Positions 1-7,115 of a stretch of DNA of 36,307 bases are shown piece by piece; positions within the stretch are counted from its first letter, which is position 1; every line of letters starts with the position of its first letter. This DNA comes from Pseudomonas capsici (GTDB taxonomy: Bacteria > Pseudomonadota > Gammaproteobacteria > Pseudomonadales > Pseudomonadaceae), in NCBI RefSeq assembly GCF_017165765.1, contig NZ_JAFGZD010000033.1, forward strand, positions 1-36,307, given 5' to 3'. Under the pieces are notes generated by a model, which made no database searches, was not told where the DNA came from, and was given only the letters and a program-made list of their open reading frames with translations. Position numbers and translations under genes: made by a program.

Positions 1-149
1 TGGTTACCTACAACATAGTTTGACACAGACCCTCAAGTAAACCGGGGGCTGTAGGATGATCCGGGATCCACACAACAGCAACATAGACTGACACACGCGC
101 GTCACATTTCAAATACGGTACCCGATTGGTAACAACATAGATTGACACA
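1..149. repeat. Left transposon end with three spaced TnsB-type binding sites
   Basis: Three copies of a 17-bp motif close to CAACATAGATTGACACA lie at 11-27, 79-95 and 133-149, all in the same orientation. The first has GTTT and the second GACT where the third has GATT; the TGACACA end is invariant. The wide spacing (68 and 54 bp) matches the Tn7 left end, where separated TnsB sites cover about 150 bp. The first ten bases (TGGTTACCTA) form the terminus. Binding by this element's TnsB is inferred from the repeats and the neighbouring tnsB. Confidence 0.88.
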
Positions 150-223
150 ACAGCGTCGGCGTTCGTTCATGCCGAAACGCTATGCGAGCGCGACTTGGCA
201 CTCACCCGTTCGGAATAGAGTTT

Positions 224-616
224 TCAGCACAGGCTCAGTGCGATGTCTAAACCTGTGCGCAACCTTCGACCGGCCCCCATCAGCACGTAAACGGTGTTTT
301 TTGTTAGAAACAAGCAGTCGTGGATGAAGGAAACACCCAGTGTCGTTTTGACCCAATCACCAGGTGCGAAGCGGCCTTTACTGTCTTGGATAACGGTCGA
401 AGCGTAAACGAGAGCAGGAATCAGCTCTCTATCCGTAATGGCTTTCCGCTGACTTGTTGTGACGTCGAGATCCAATATCGCCCAATCAGCAACAAGACAA
501 TAGGCACGGGAAGCGAAATGCAGGCGGGCGAGCGCTACAGCATCTGGGGTGGTGAGTTGGCATCCGTCTATTTTCTCACCACAAGAAAGCACTGAAATAT
601 AATCTGCCAAATTCAT
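224..616 (-). CDS. Small uncharacterised protein paired with an antitoxin-like regulator (possibly DUF6957)
   Basis: This encodes 130 aa. The ATG at 616 is chosen over a longer frame reaching 781 because AGGAGGT lies just upstream and the longer frame runs into the neighbouring gene. The protein has no signal peptide or membrane segment. The centre (about residues 68-90) contains YASTVIQDSKGRFAPGDWVK, and the C-terminal third contains FLTKNTVYVLMGAG. These resemble a small Pseudomonas family I believe is catalogued as DUF6957, but I am not certain. It lies 41 bp downstream of the AbrB/MbcA-like gene on the same strand, so the two are probably co-transcribed. An MbcA/ParS-type antitoxin would normally pair with a RES-domain toxin, and this does not look like one. 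Function unknown. Confidence 0.72.
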   Translation of the reverse strand: MNLADYISVLSCGEKIDGCQLTTPDAVALARLHFASRAYCLVADWAILDLDVTTSQRKAITDRELIPALVYASTVIQDSKGRFAPGDWVKTTLGVSFIHDCLFLTKNTVYVLMGAGRRLRTGLDIALSLC

Positions 617-657
617 GACTACCTCCTGCCGATCAAAAACCGATTCGAACGAGAAGC

Positions 658-1296
658 TCAAAATGACATGCCCTCCGACACTTGAATCAGCATTTCTTCG
701 ACTAAATGTGTGCCAAAAGTTGTAGCGACCAACGACGATGGGCTTTCTCCCAAAAAGCGGGCTTTGGGTTTGGAAAGCCATTGTTTGGCCTTAACTTTGT
801 CACCGAAGATCACCTCGGCCATGGCGGTAATATGTACAAACCGGAAAAGGCGATCGCTCTCAGGCAGCGTTAAAAGCTGATTGGCTGACAATCTTGTTTT
901 TAGCGTTTTGGGTTGAATGATTCTGTCGCGCTCTTGGTCGCTTAAGGTTCCATCATCACAAAGCATTTTAATCAGGCTGACCGAGAAGCCAGCTACTATC
1001 ATGTCGTGAATGTCCAGATCCGAGGCATTGACAGAGATATGAAGAAGCCTCTCCAGACGCATGCGATAAGCATGATAGACATCCTGACGCAGGACGACAG
1101 AAACCATGGGCCGCACTGATGTTGCGTTGTGCACGGGCGTTAGCACTAATGTGCCATTCGCTACCATTAGCTCCAGGTCGTCCCCAACACCTAACCTCAT
1201 TTGGTCAAGCAACTCTTGAGGCAGATCGATGATGATGTCGCCAGTACCGTCCTCAGTTTTTTGGCACTTGACTATCCAACGCTCGTTTTCACTCAT
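658..1296 (-). CDS. AbrB-like / Xre-MbcA-ParS antitoxin-type DNA-binding protein
   Basis: This is a 212-aa protein starting at the ATG at 1296, which has GAGGG about ten bases upstream; a frame extension to 1338 has no ribosome site. Residues about 15-55 (DIIIDLPQELLDQMRLGVGD, then LELMVANGTLVLTP) look like an AbrB/MazE swapped-hairpin DNA-binding domain. A helical segment follows, and from about residue 135 the pattern LPESDRLFRFVHITAMAEVIFGD, continuing to a KPKARFLGESPSSLV-type end and EEML, is that of the MbcA/ParS/Xre (DUF2384) antitoxin family. Such proteins normally bind and silence a RES-family NAD-degrading toxin and repress their own promoter. Here the downstream partner is a 130-aa protein of another kind. 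Combining the two DNA-binding antitoxin folds in one chain is unusual. It is divergent from the exonuclease gene across a 223-bp gap that probably holds both promoters. Confidence 0.7.
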   Translation of the reverse strand: MSENERWIVKCQKTEDGTGDIIIDLPQELLDQMRLGVGDDLELMVANGTLVLTPVHNATSVRPMVSVVLRQDVYHAYRMRLERLLHISVNASDLDIHDMIVAGFSVSLIKMLCDDGTLSDQERDRIIQPKTLKTRLSANQLLTLPESDRLFRFVHITAMAEVIFGDKVKAKQWLSKPKARFLGESPSSLVATTFGTHLVEEMLIQVSEGMSF

Positions 1297-1519
1297 GATC
1301 GTCCGGCCCTCATCCGCCATCAGAATGACACACATCATTATGCTTGGGCGCAGAGCTGACCAAAGGAACCGGCGTTCCGCTGACAGACAGGCGCTGCCGC
1401 TGCTCGAACGCCAGATAGCGAGTGAAAGGGCAAAAAATGGGTCAACGGCAATACCTGCCTTTCCACCTTCACATGGCTAAGCCTGAGCGTGATCAGGTAA
1501 CTACACGAAAGGATATGAA

Positions 1520-2068
1520 ATGCACCCTGATGAGCTTTATGTTTCCGTCGATGTCGAGACGTCTGGGCCTATACCAGGCGAATACAGTCTGCTTTCCATT
1601 GGAGCTTGTCTTGTAGCCCAACCTGAAACGTCCATTTATCTTGAACTACGACCTGACAGTCCGAAACACGACCCCGAAGCGCTGGCAGTATCGGGGCTGA
1701 GTTTGGAGAAGCTGGAGCGCGATGGCCTCGCTCCGCAACAGGCGATGCTGACATTTGATAAGTGGCTGAAGTCGTCCTGCAAAACGGGGCAAAAGGTCAT
1801 TTTCGTAGGACTAAATGCACCGTTTGACTGGTCATTCGTCAACTACTACTTTCATAAATACTTGGAAACCAACCCCTTTGGTTTTACCGCTATCGACATG
1901 AAGGCCTTCTTTATGGGCGCTGTAGGTTGCAGCTGGCAGGAAACAAAATCATCCAAAATGACCGCTGCGCTGAAGCCACTCAGCGAGCCGAACCATAACG
2001 CATTGGATGATGCCCGCTTTCAGGCAGAGCTCTTCGCTCTGATGCTAGCGGGTAAAGGTAAACGCTGA
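1520..2068 (+). CDS. DnaQ-like DEDDh 3'-5' exonuclease
   Basis: This encodes 182 aa with the complete DEDDh exonuclease signature: D11 and E13 in VSVDVETSGP, D103 in GLNAPFDWSFV, and H159 with D164 in HNALDDARF. Such enzymes remove nucleotides from the 3' ends of DNA or RNA using two metal ions. The length equals a bare exonuclease domain, with no extra nucleic-acid-binding module. AAAGGAT precedes the ATG. The gene is convergent with cap3, with 29 bp between the stops, so it is not in the CBASS operon but lies against it. An exonuclease is, as I recall, an occasional accessory of CBASS loci (called Cap18). Whether it belongs functionally with CBASS, with the antitoxin-like pair, or with neither cannot be told from sequence. 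Confidence 0.85.
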   Translation: MHPDELYVSVDVETSGPIPGEYSLLSIGACLVAQPETSIYLELRPDSPKHDPEALAVSGLSLEKLERDGLAPQQAMLTFDKWLKSSCKTGQKVIFVGLNAPFDWSFVNYYFHKYLETNPFGFTAIDMKAFFMGAVGCSWQETKSSKMTAALKPLSEPNHNALDDARFQAELFALMLAGKGKR

Positions 2069-2097
2069 CTTGCCTTCCACCCTCACGGACTTAAAGC

Positions 2098-2580
2098 TCA
2101 TCTGACCCAGGTGGCCTCAACATATCTGCCGTCCCTGAACGACCACGCCTTGATACCTTCGGGTTTTTCGGACTTGCCGACAATAACGGCTATCGGGCGC
2201 GGCAGATCCTGCGTGTAACGTGCAGCAAATTTGGAGAAGCTGCCGATGTCTGCCGGAGAGATCACCGGAACGGATTGGGGATGCGTATGCCAATACCCTA
2301 CCAGACGCAACCCTTGTTCGTTGGCAGCCTGGATCTCCTGGCGGCACCGCTCCGCATCCAACTCTAGCCAAGACCAGCCTGATCGATCGGCGCGATGGGG
2401 CACCGTGGCTAAGGCCAGCAGCAACCCTTTCGGATCAACCGGGTTGACGAATAACTGTCCCCCTCGCTCCACGCCAAAAAGGCCCTGCCGATGACTAACC
2501 AAGATGTCCGCGACAGCTTGGGACACCAATAGCTCGGAATTCACATCCGGCCATCGCCAGCGCCATGCGATATCCGTCAT
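2098..2580 (-). CDS. cap3: CBASS Cap3, JAMM-family isopeptidase
   Basis: This is a 160-aa JAB1/MPN/Mov34 (JAMM) metalloprotease. The zinc site is complete: E38 in GVERGG, H98 and H100 in YWHTHPQS, and D111 in the downstream SPAD. In type II CBASS, Cap3 cleaves the bond that Cap2 makes between the C-terminus of the CD-NTase and target proteins, which tunes or reverses priming. The start overlaps the cap2 stop by four bases (ATGA), so the pair is translationally coupled. It is the last gene of the operon. I see no T-run terminator between its stop and the convergent exonuclease. Confidence 0.92.
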   Translation of the reverse strand: MTDIAWRWRWPDVNSELLVSQAVADILVSHRQGLFGVERGGQLFVNPVDPKGLLLALATVPHRADRSGWSWLELDAERCRQEIQAANEQGLRLVGYWHTHPQSVPVISPADIGSFSKFAARYTQDLPRPIAVIVGKSEKPEGIKAWSFRDGRYVEATWVR

Positions 2581-4361
2581 ACCGTTTCGTCCTTATCTTC
2601 CGGCCATCCACGCTCGAGTAGGATTTGCTGCGCCCCCTCTGGCAGTTTGGGCCCTTGGTATTGGCCTCCCAGGCTCAGCACATCTTCAGGTCTGTAAATG
2701 CTGCTGATCCAAGATGCAGTGGCGATGTTGCCAGTTAATGCGCGTAGGGCCGTGTGCGACACCATAGAGGCGATATTGGTCATCCCCAGTGAGCCGCCTG
2801 GGATGAAGCTCTCCCCACAGGCGGGCAGCGGAACAACACCTCCTCCCGGCCACTCTGTAAATCTATGCACGAAATCGCCGACGTCCGTGAATAGATGACG
2901 GCCATCAAAGGTGCCGGCTGGTGCAAATAGCGCATGACCTACCTGGGTATGCGGTTCGCTCCAGGCTTGTACAAGCCCCCAAGGAGCACCGCTGGATTTG
3001 ACTCGCCATACAGTGACTTCCGACTGCCAGTCTGCTGTCGTGATCACCACCAGATCAGCGTTATCGAACACTTCTGGTTTGCTGCTCATTACCACTTCGG
3101 CAAAAGTCGAATATGCGGTGCATTCTGTCGTCGGAAGATCTAACAGAATCTTGTCCCTTAACGCTGACGCTTTCAGTCTCCCTAGACTATCCGCTCCCAG
3201 AACGTGCCTCCCCAGATTGGCTGACACCAAGGTGTCAGGATCGATGAGAGTAAGGTGGCCGACACCGGATCGTGCCAACTGTATTGCGACCGCACTGCCT
3301 AGCGAGCCAACACCAACGCAAACTACCCGAGCATTTTCCAGGCGCTGTGCGGTGCCGCTTATATCGCGGGACAGAATGGACGCTCGATCAAGCACGTCCA
3401 GGGTAGTTGCCCGGACGAGCGCCGGTGGATGTGCATTTGCGATAGCTGGCCGGCGCCGCGCTGTACGCAGGCCAAACTTTGCCCCCCGCTCCTGCTGTAC
3501 GCCGAGCGAGCGCACATTCAGGCAATATGTTGGAGCATCTGCCCCTCCTGGAAGCTCCAGAACAATCCATCGACTCGCCAATGTTCCATTCTGCTCAAAC
3601 CATGCCAGCAATTGCTCGGCATCGTCGGGTTTAAGGTGGGGCGTTAGCCACGGCAATAAATCTTCTGGATCCGGGGTGCGGATATCCGGATAAGTCTGAA
3701 GCTTGACGTAAAAACCGGGAGTTTCGGCCGCGCGAATGACAGCGGAACGCCCGACAACCCGTCGGTAATGCCCTTTGAGTGCAGCTACGTTCGATGCTAA
3801 CCAAACCGTTTCCTGACCGGATGGCACAGCCCGGCGCGGATCGCTGAGTGCAAACAACTGCGAGGCAGCCTGAGGTCGATCCAACAGTAAAAGGTTCTGG
3901 AATGACTGACCGTGCTGAAAAGACCAGTAGGTAGTGATCTCATTCTGAAATTCGATATCGCGCGTTGCCTGGCTTGATCCCAGCTTGGACAACGAAACGA
4001 TCTGTGCCAAGCGAGCAAGGCTGTCCTCTACCACAACCTCCGGGGAGCCCATGATGGGGCGTTCCTGAAAGCCATGAAGGCAAAGCCCCGACCTGGTGGC
4101 ATGCGGCCAAACCAGCCATGGAGAGGGTTCGACGTTCAGCCGCAAAAGCCCACGGGGAAAATTGGAGGGGAAACCAATACGCAGTCGCCGCTCCTGCCCC
4201 GTGTAATCGATGGGCAAGGGAAAGTAAAAGGACGCCGCTTCGTCAGCCCGCATGGGTGCGGGCTGGAGCAATGCATCGGCAGCGTCCTGACCTAGGGTAT
4301 TTCGCAGTGCGGCGATTCCGCGCTGCAATGGCGTCGTAATAGGATCAACCAAGGCGTCCAA
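2577..4361 (-). CDS. cap2: CBASS Cap2, fused E2-E1 ubiquitin-transfer-like enzyme
   Basis: This encodes 594 aa. The N-terminal E2-like domain (about residues 1-160) has its likely transfer cysteine at C94 in RSGLCLHGF. The C-terminal E1/ThiF-like adenylation domain has the nucleotide loop GVGSLGS (residues 350-356), the acidic LIDPD strand (372-376), and the likely catalytic C515 in PLPACGES. Cap2 activates the CD-NTase C-terminus with ATP and passes it through its cysteines onto cellular targets, which raises cyclic-nucleotide output. The CD-NTase encoded just upstream ends in -RLG, a C-terminal glycine suited to this chemistry. The start lies 17 bases inside the end of the CD-NTase gene, and the end overlaps cap3 by four bases. 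Confidence 0.93.
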   Translation of the reverse strand: MDALVDPITTPLQRGIAALRNTLGQDAADALLQPAPMRADEAASFYFPLPIDYTGQERRLRIGFPSNFPRGLLRLNVEPSPWLVWPHATRSGLCLHGFQERPIMGSPEVVVEDSLARLAQIVSLSKLGSSQATRDIEFQNEITTYWSFQHGQSFQNLLLLDRPQAASQLFALSDPRRAVPSGQETVWLASNVAALKGHYRRVVGRSAVIRAAETPGFYVKLQTYPDIRTPDPEDLLPWLTPHLKPDDAEQLLAWFEQNGTLASRWIVLELPGGADAPTYCLNVRSLGVQQERGAKFGLRTARRRPAIANAHPPALVRATTLDVLDRASILSRDISGTAQRLENARVVCVGVGSLGSAVAIQLARSGVGHLTLIDPDTLVSANLGRHVLGADSLGRLKASALRDKILLDLPTTECTAYSTFAEVVMSSKPEVFDNADLVVITTADWQSEVTVWRVKSSGAPWGLVQAWSEPHTQVGHALFAPAGTFDGRHLFTDVGDFVHRFTEWPGGGVVPLPACGESFIPGGSLGMTNIASMVSHTALRALTGNIATASWISSIYRPEDVLSLGGQYQGPKLPEGAQQILLERGWPEDKDETV

Positions 4362-5595
4362 CTGGCTTTACGCTCGACTGAGAGGTTGCGCCACCGCTGG
4401 CCCCTCCGAAGAGCGAACCCATCGAAGCAGAGTTTCGAGTAGTGCCATCCGGTCGGCCGGGCATGGTCCAATTCGCAGGGATCTCATTGTTCACTGCCGT
4501 AATGAGTGCCGGTGCAATACCGAAATTCTTTTTCACTGCTTCGGCAAAGGAATCATTGGATTCAAAACTTTCCAAACCCAGTGATACGGATGCACTGGCG
4601 TCCGCATGCCACTTGGCAAATGCTTGGCGATAGCCTTGCCCTTCGCCTGGTCGATTCCACTTTTCTGCAAAGTTTTCGCCGTTATCGGCAGGGTTGCAGA
4701 CAAAGCAATCGTTTCCTCTATGCGCGATGTGCTGCGGCATTCTGCGGACGATTTCCAAAATTGCATCGAGCGGAGCCAAAGGCTTCGACTGCGATTCCTT
4801 CACGACATCAAGATATGCGTGAGTGGCCAGGGTGGTGATGACCGCAGATATGGGGCGAGTATCAGCGCTCCTTGTGGTGATGGCCCATTCATCGCGATGT
4901 CGCTTGAGCAGCTTTATGGTCGCACGCAGGGGATCTTGATCGATGTAATCCTGATAATGCGGCAAAGGATCTTGTGTCGCGGCATCGAGCATTCGCTGGC
5001 TTTTGGCAACTACCAAGCTTTCCAGAGAGATTTCCTGGGCGGAGGCAACCTGTAACCAATTCGAGTACGGGATAGGGCTGCTTGCTTTCCACCCTGTGAC
5101 CCGATCTGGAACCTCCAGCTTTCCCTCGCCGTTTGCTTCGCCATTTCCGTTGATTGCGCGGGCAGGCGTGACGTCGATGTGGAAGCCTGGATTTTCGTCG
5201 GCATAAACGATGCGGATGCCACGACGTAACTGTTTAACTTCTTCCTGAACGCGGGAGCCTTCCCTAAAACGCTGCTCAATCGCTTCTAAAACTTCCTTCG
5301 CACTAGCGCCTTGAGCGTGAGGGAGCCAGATAATCGCGTCCGCATCAATGGTGTCCAGATCCGCAGGCGCGCCCGGGATTGGCTTGATGGTCGTTTTCAG
5401 CCGCATCGAGCCTTGAACAAAGATGTGGGCCTCTGCGAGCAGCGGGTTGTCGGAAGCCGAGAGGATTTTTTCCAGTTGGGAGTAGCGGTCATTGATTTTT
5501 TCGTACTGCGCTTCCGACAGCGAGATCTCCCGCGCGGCGCGAAGCAGAAAATATTCCCAACTGCTGCGCTTGGTCTGTTCGTTGCTCAATAGCAT
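4345..5595 (-). CDS. CBASS cyclic nucleotide synthase (CD-NTase, probably CdnG clade)
   Basis: This is a 416-aa cGAS/DncV-like nucleotidyltransferase. The nucleotide-binding GS is at residues 62-63 (QGSMRLKT). The metal-binding acids are D84 and D86 in TIDADAII, and D141 in FHIDVTP. It makes a cyclic oligonucleotide after phage infection that activates the effector encoded upstream. Pairing with an HNH-SAVED Cap5 effector in Pseudomonas suggests a CdnG-type enzyme making 3',2'-cGAMP; clade and product are inferred from context, not proved. The C-terminus ends PVGRLG, with a terminal glycine available to Cap2. The ATG follows the cap5 stop directly (TAAATG), so the two are likely coupled. Confidence 0.93.
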   Translation of the reverse strand: MLLSNEQTKRSSWEYFLLRAAREISLSEAQYEKINDRYSQLEKILSASDNPLLAEAHIFVQGSMRLKTTIKPIPGAPADLDTIDADAIIWLPHAQGASAKEVLEAIEQRFREGSRVQEEVKQLRRGIRIVYADENPGFHIDVTPARAINGNGEANGEGKLEVPDRVTGWKASSPIPYSNWLQVASAQEISLESLVVAKSQRMLDAATQDPLPHYQDYIDQDPLRATIKLLKRHRDEWAITTRSADTRPISAVITTLATHAYLDVVKESQSKPLAPLDAILEIVRRMPQHIAHRGNDCFVCNPADNGENFAEKWNRPGEGQGYRQAFAKWHADASASVSLGLESFESNDSFAEAVKKNFGIAPALITAVNNEIPANWTMPGRPDGTTRNSASMGSLFGGASGGATSQSSVKPVGRLG

Positions 5596-6762
5596 TTACC
5601 TAGCCTCCTGGGCCACCGAGCCCAATTGCAGTGTTTGCGTAAACCGATCATGGTTTTCTTTGTCCCGATCGAAGATCAGGTACGTATGTTGATGCTGCGT
5701 TGTGAGCAACGCGCCAAACTCGATGGCCAATGCCGCAGGAATTGCGGCGAAGACGTGGATAGGGTCAGGAGTCAGAGCTTCAAGCTGGCTCAGCCGTATT
5801 TGAAGTGCGTCGCGAAAGGCATGAATCACTCGACGGTTCTGTACCATCGCATAGCTTGGTTCTGGGATCGCCAGCTCTGCAATACGTGCACCGGGCAGAG
5901 CGTCAGTCACGTCGCGAACTGGGACTTGCGCAGAAATAGAAAGCACCAGCGCCAGTGGCCCGTCGCCTTCGGGGGGAGGTGTAAACAAAAAAGCGGGCGG
6001 CTCGGCGGACTGATCGGGCCAGCGCAAACGATGTTCGCGGTGAAAGGAGAAGATCAAGCGCTTGGAACGGTCGCCGATACTCTGGCCCAGCATCATCAAA
6101 GCCGGGATGTCGGCCAAGCCGACTACTGCCAGCGCAGGCGAATCGCCGTAGGTGCCGCCGCGACGCTTGAGTTGCTGTTCCAGCTCATACTGGATGCTGT
6201 CTTTGACGTTTTGCCAATAGGTAGCGTCGCGGCCGCGTGGTCCGGGCGCAGGGAAAGTGATTTTGATGCCTTGATCGAAGGCGGTTAATCCCTCGGCGGA
6301 CATCGCAGTCAACAGATCGCGAACGGGAATATCGTTGATTGTCTGAAAATGCTGACTTTGGACGATGAGAGGAATGGCTCTACCACCATCGGGGGTCGTT
6401 GCGGCGAGTCGGATGCGTTCCAGGTACGCTTGGTGTAAACCACTCAAATCATTTTCAGGATACCCATCTGCGTCACGATCAATTTTGTCATGACAACCTG
6501 GGCACAGGAGCATCAGATTAGCGGTATCGTTTGTGTGCGCCTCAGCATCATGATCGGCGCGTCCCCGAGGGCCTTTGGGACTGGCGGGCAGAATATGCGC
6601 CACTTCGCCCCATCTCATTGGCTTGCCGGCACGATAGTCGAACGTCAGATCCGTACCGCACAGTTCACAATGACCAGCGGTCTGTGTCCATACGATCCGC
6701 TTCGTCTCATCATTTGTGTTGAAGCGCCCGCTTGCGGGCTTAGCGTCTTCTTGTTCTGCCAT
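5596..6762 (-). CDS. cap5: CBASS effector Cap5, HNH nuclease with SAVED sensor
   Basis: This encodes 388 aa. The N-terminal HNH nuclease has a zinc-binding set C32, C35, C87 and C90, with the catalytic H56 in GEVAHILPA and H91 after the last cysteine. From about residue 150 to the end is a SAVED domain, which binds cyclic dinucleotides. On binding, Cap5 oligomerises and degrades DNA, killing the infected cell. Length and H56 position agree with what I recall of the characterised Pseudomonas syringae Cap5. It is the first gene of the operon, so the promoter should lie in the 353-bp spacer to its right. GGGGGTAGG lies upstream of the ATG at 6762. Confidence 0.93.
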   Translation of the reverse strand: MAEQEDAKPASGRFNTNDETKRIVWTQTAGHCELCGTDLTFDYRAGKPMRWGEVAHILPASPKGPRGRADHDAEAHTNDTANLMLLCPGCHDKIDRDADGYPENDLSGLHQAYLERIRLAATTPDGGRAIPLIVQSQHFQTINDIPVRDLLTAMSAEGLTAFDQGIKITFPAPGPRGRDATYWQNVKDSIQYELEQQLKRRGGTYGDSPALAVVGLADIPALMMLGQSIGDRSKRLIFSFHREHRLRWPDQSAEPPAFLFTPPPEGDGPLALVLSISAQVPVRDVTDALPGARIAELAIPEPSYAMVQNRRVIHAFRDALQIRLSQLEALTPDPIHVFAAIPAALAIEFGALLTTQHQHTYLIFDRDKENHDRFTQTLQLGSVAQEAR

Positions 6763-6977
6763 TCCGACCTACCCCCGAGAAACATCCATGATTGAAAACG
6801 ATGATGGCAAGATAAGATCATATTAAGGTCATTTGCCTCAATTTCAAGAGAGATCTGTGGGTGACGAATGCTGAGTCGGCTTTGAGTCAGAATGCTTTTC
6901 TGGGTCATCGAAACACAGTGGTGGCAGCGTTCGTTCTCAGGCAAGTGCTGGTGGGTCATGGCACTGACCACAGCGTA

Positions 6978-7032
6978 TGTATCGAAATTAGCGAGTTTAT
7001 GCAAAAGACATAAACTCGCTAATTTCAATACA
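6978..7032. repeat. Near-perfect 24-bp inverted repeat with a 7-bp spacer
   Basis: The left arm (6978-7001) and right arm (7009-7032) are reverse complements with one mismatch at the fifth base from the outside; the inner 18 bp are perfect. The spacer is CAAAAGA. Neither side has a T-run directly after the stem, so it is not a standard terminator. Two mirror arms around a 7-bp core resemble a tyrosine-recombinase crossover site, a palindromic regulator site or a tiny mobile-element relic. I cannot tell which. Confidence 0.85.
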
Positions 7033-7077
7033 CATCGCGAACAGGACTGATGAAAACGAGCTGTGCAGAGCAAACGA

Positions 7078-7093
7078 GGCTGCAAGTGCAGCC
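7078..7093. terminator. GC hairpin beyond cusA, possible weak terminator
   Basis: GGCTGCA and TGCAGCC form a 7-bp stem (6 bp with a 4-base loop) starting 22 bp past the cusA stop. On the + strand it is followed by CCTTTT. On the - strand, the direction of cus transcription, the run is only TCGTTTG. It may stop or stabilise the cus mRNA end, but the evidence is weak. Confidence 0.35.
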
Positions 7094-7115
7094 CCTTTTG
7101 TACATTTTCTACGCG

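Larger units (their letters stand above)
6763..7115. other. Non-coding spacer between CBASS and the cus operon
   Basis: This 353-bp stretch has no credible gene; the frames crossing it are antisense or random. It should hold the CBASS promoter, read leftward, in the part nearest 6763. Its most notable content is a long inverted repeat (6978-7032) and a short GC hairpin (7078-7093) just beyond the cusA stop, both listed separately. Confidence 0.6.

Noticed and set aside
224..616. RES-domain toxin expected beside an MbcA/ParS-type antitoxin
   Set aside because: The 130-aa protein does not show the RES motif pattern and is a different kind of sequence.
224..781. A 185-aa version of the left-end small protein
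   Set aside because: Its first 55 residues overlap the regulator gene in another frame; AGGAGGT marks the ATG at 616.
5626..6288. A 220-aa rightward frame inside cap5
   Set aside because: Antisense to a gene with all its catalytic residues and no domain of its own.
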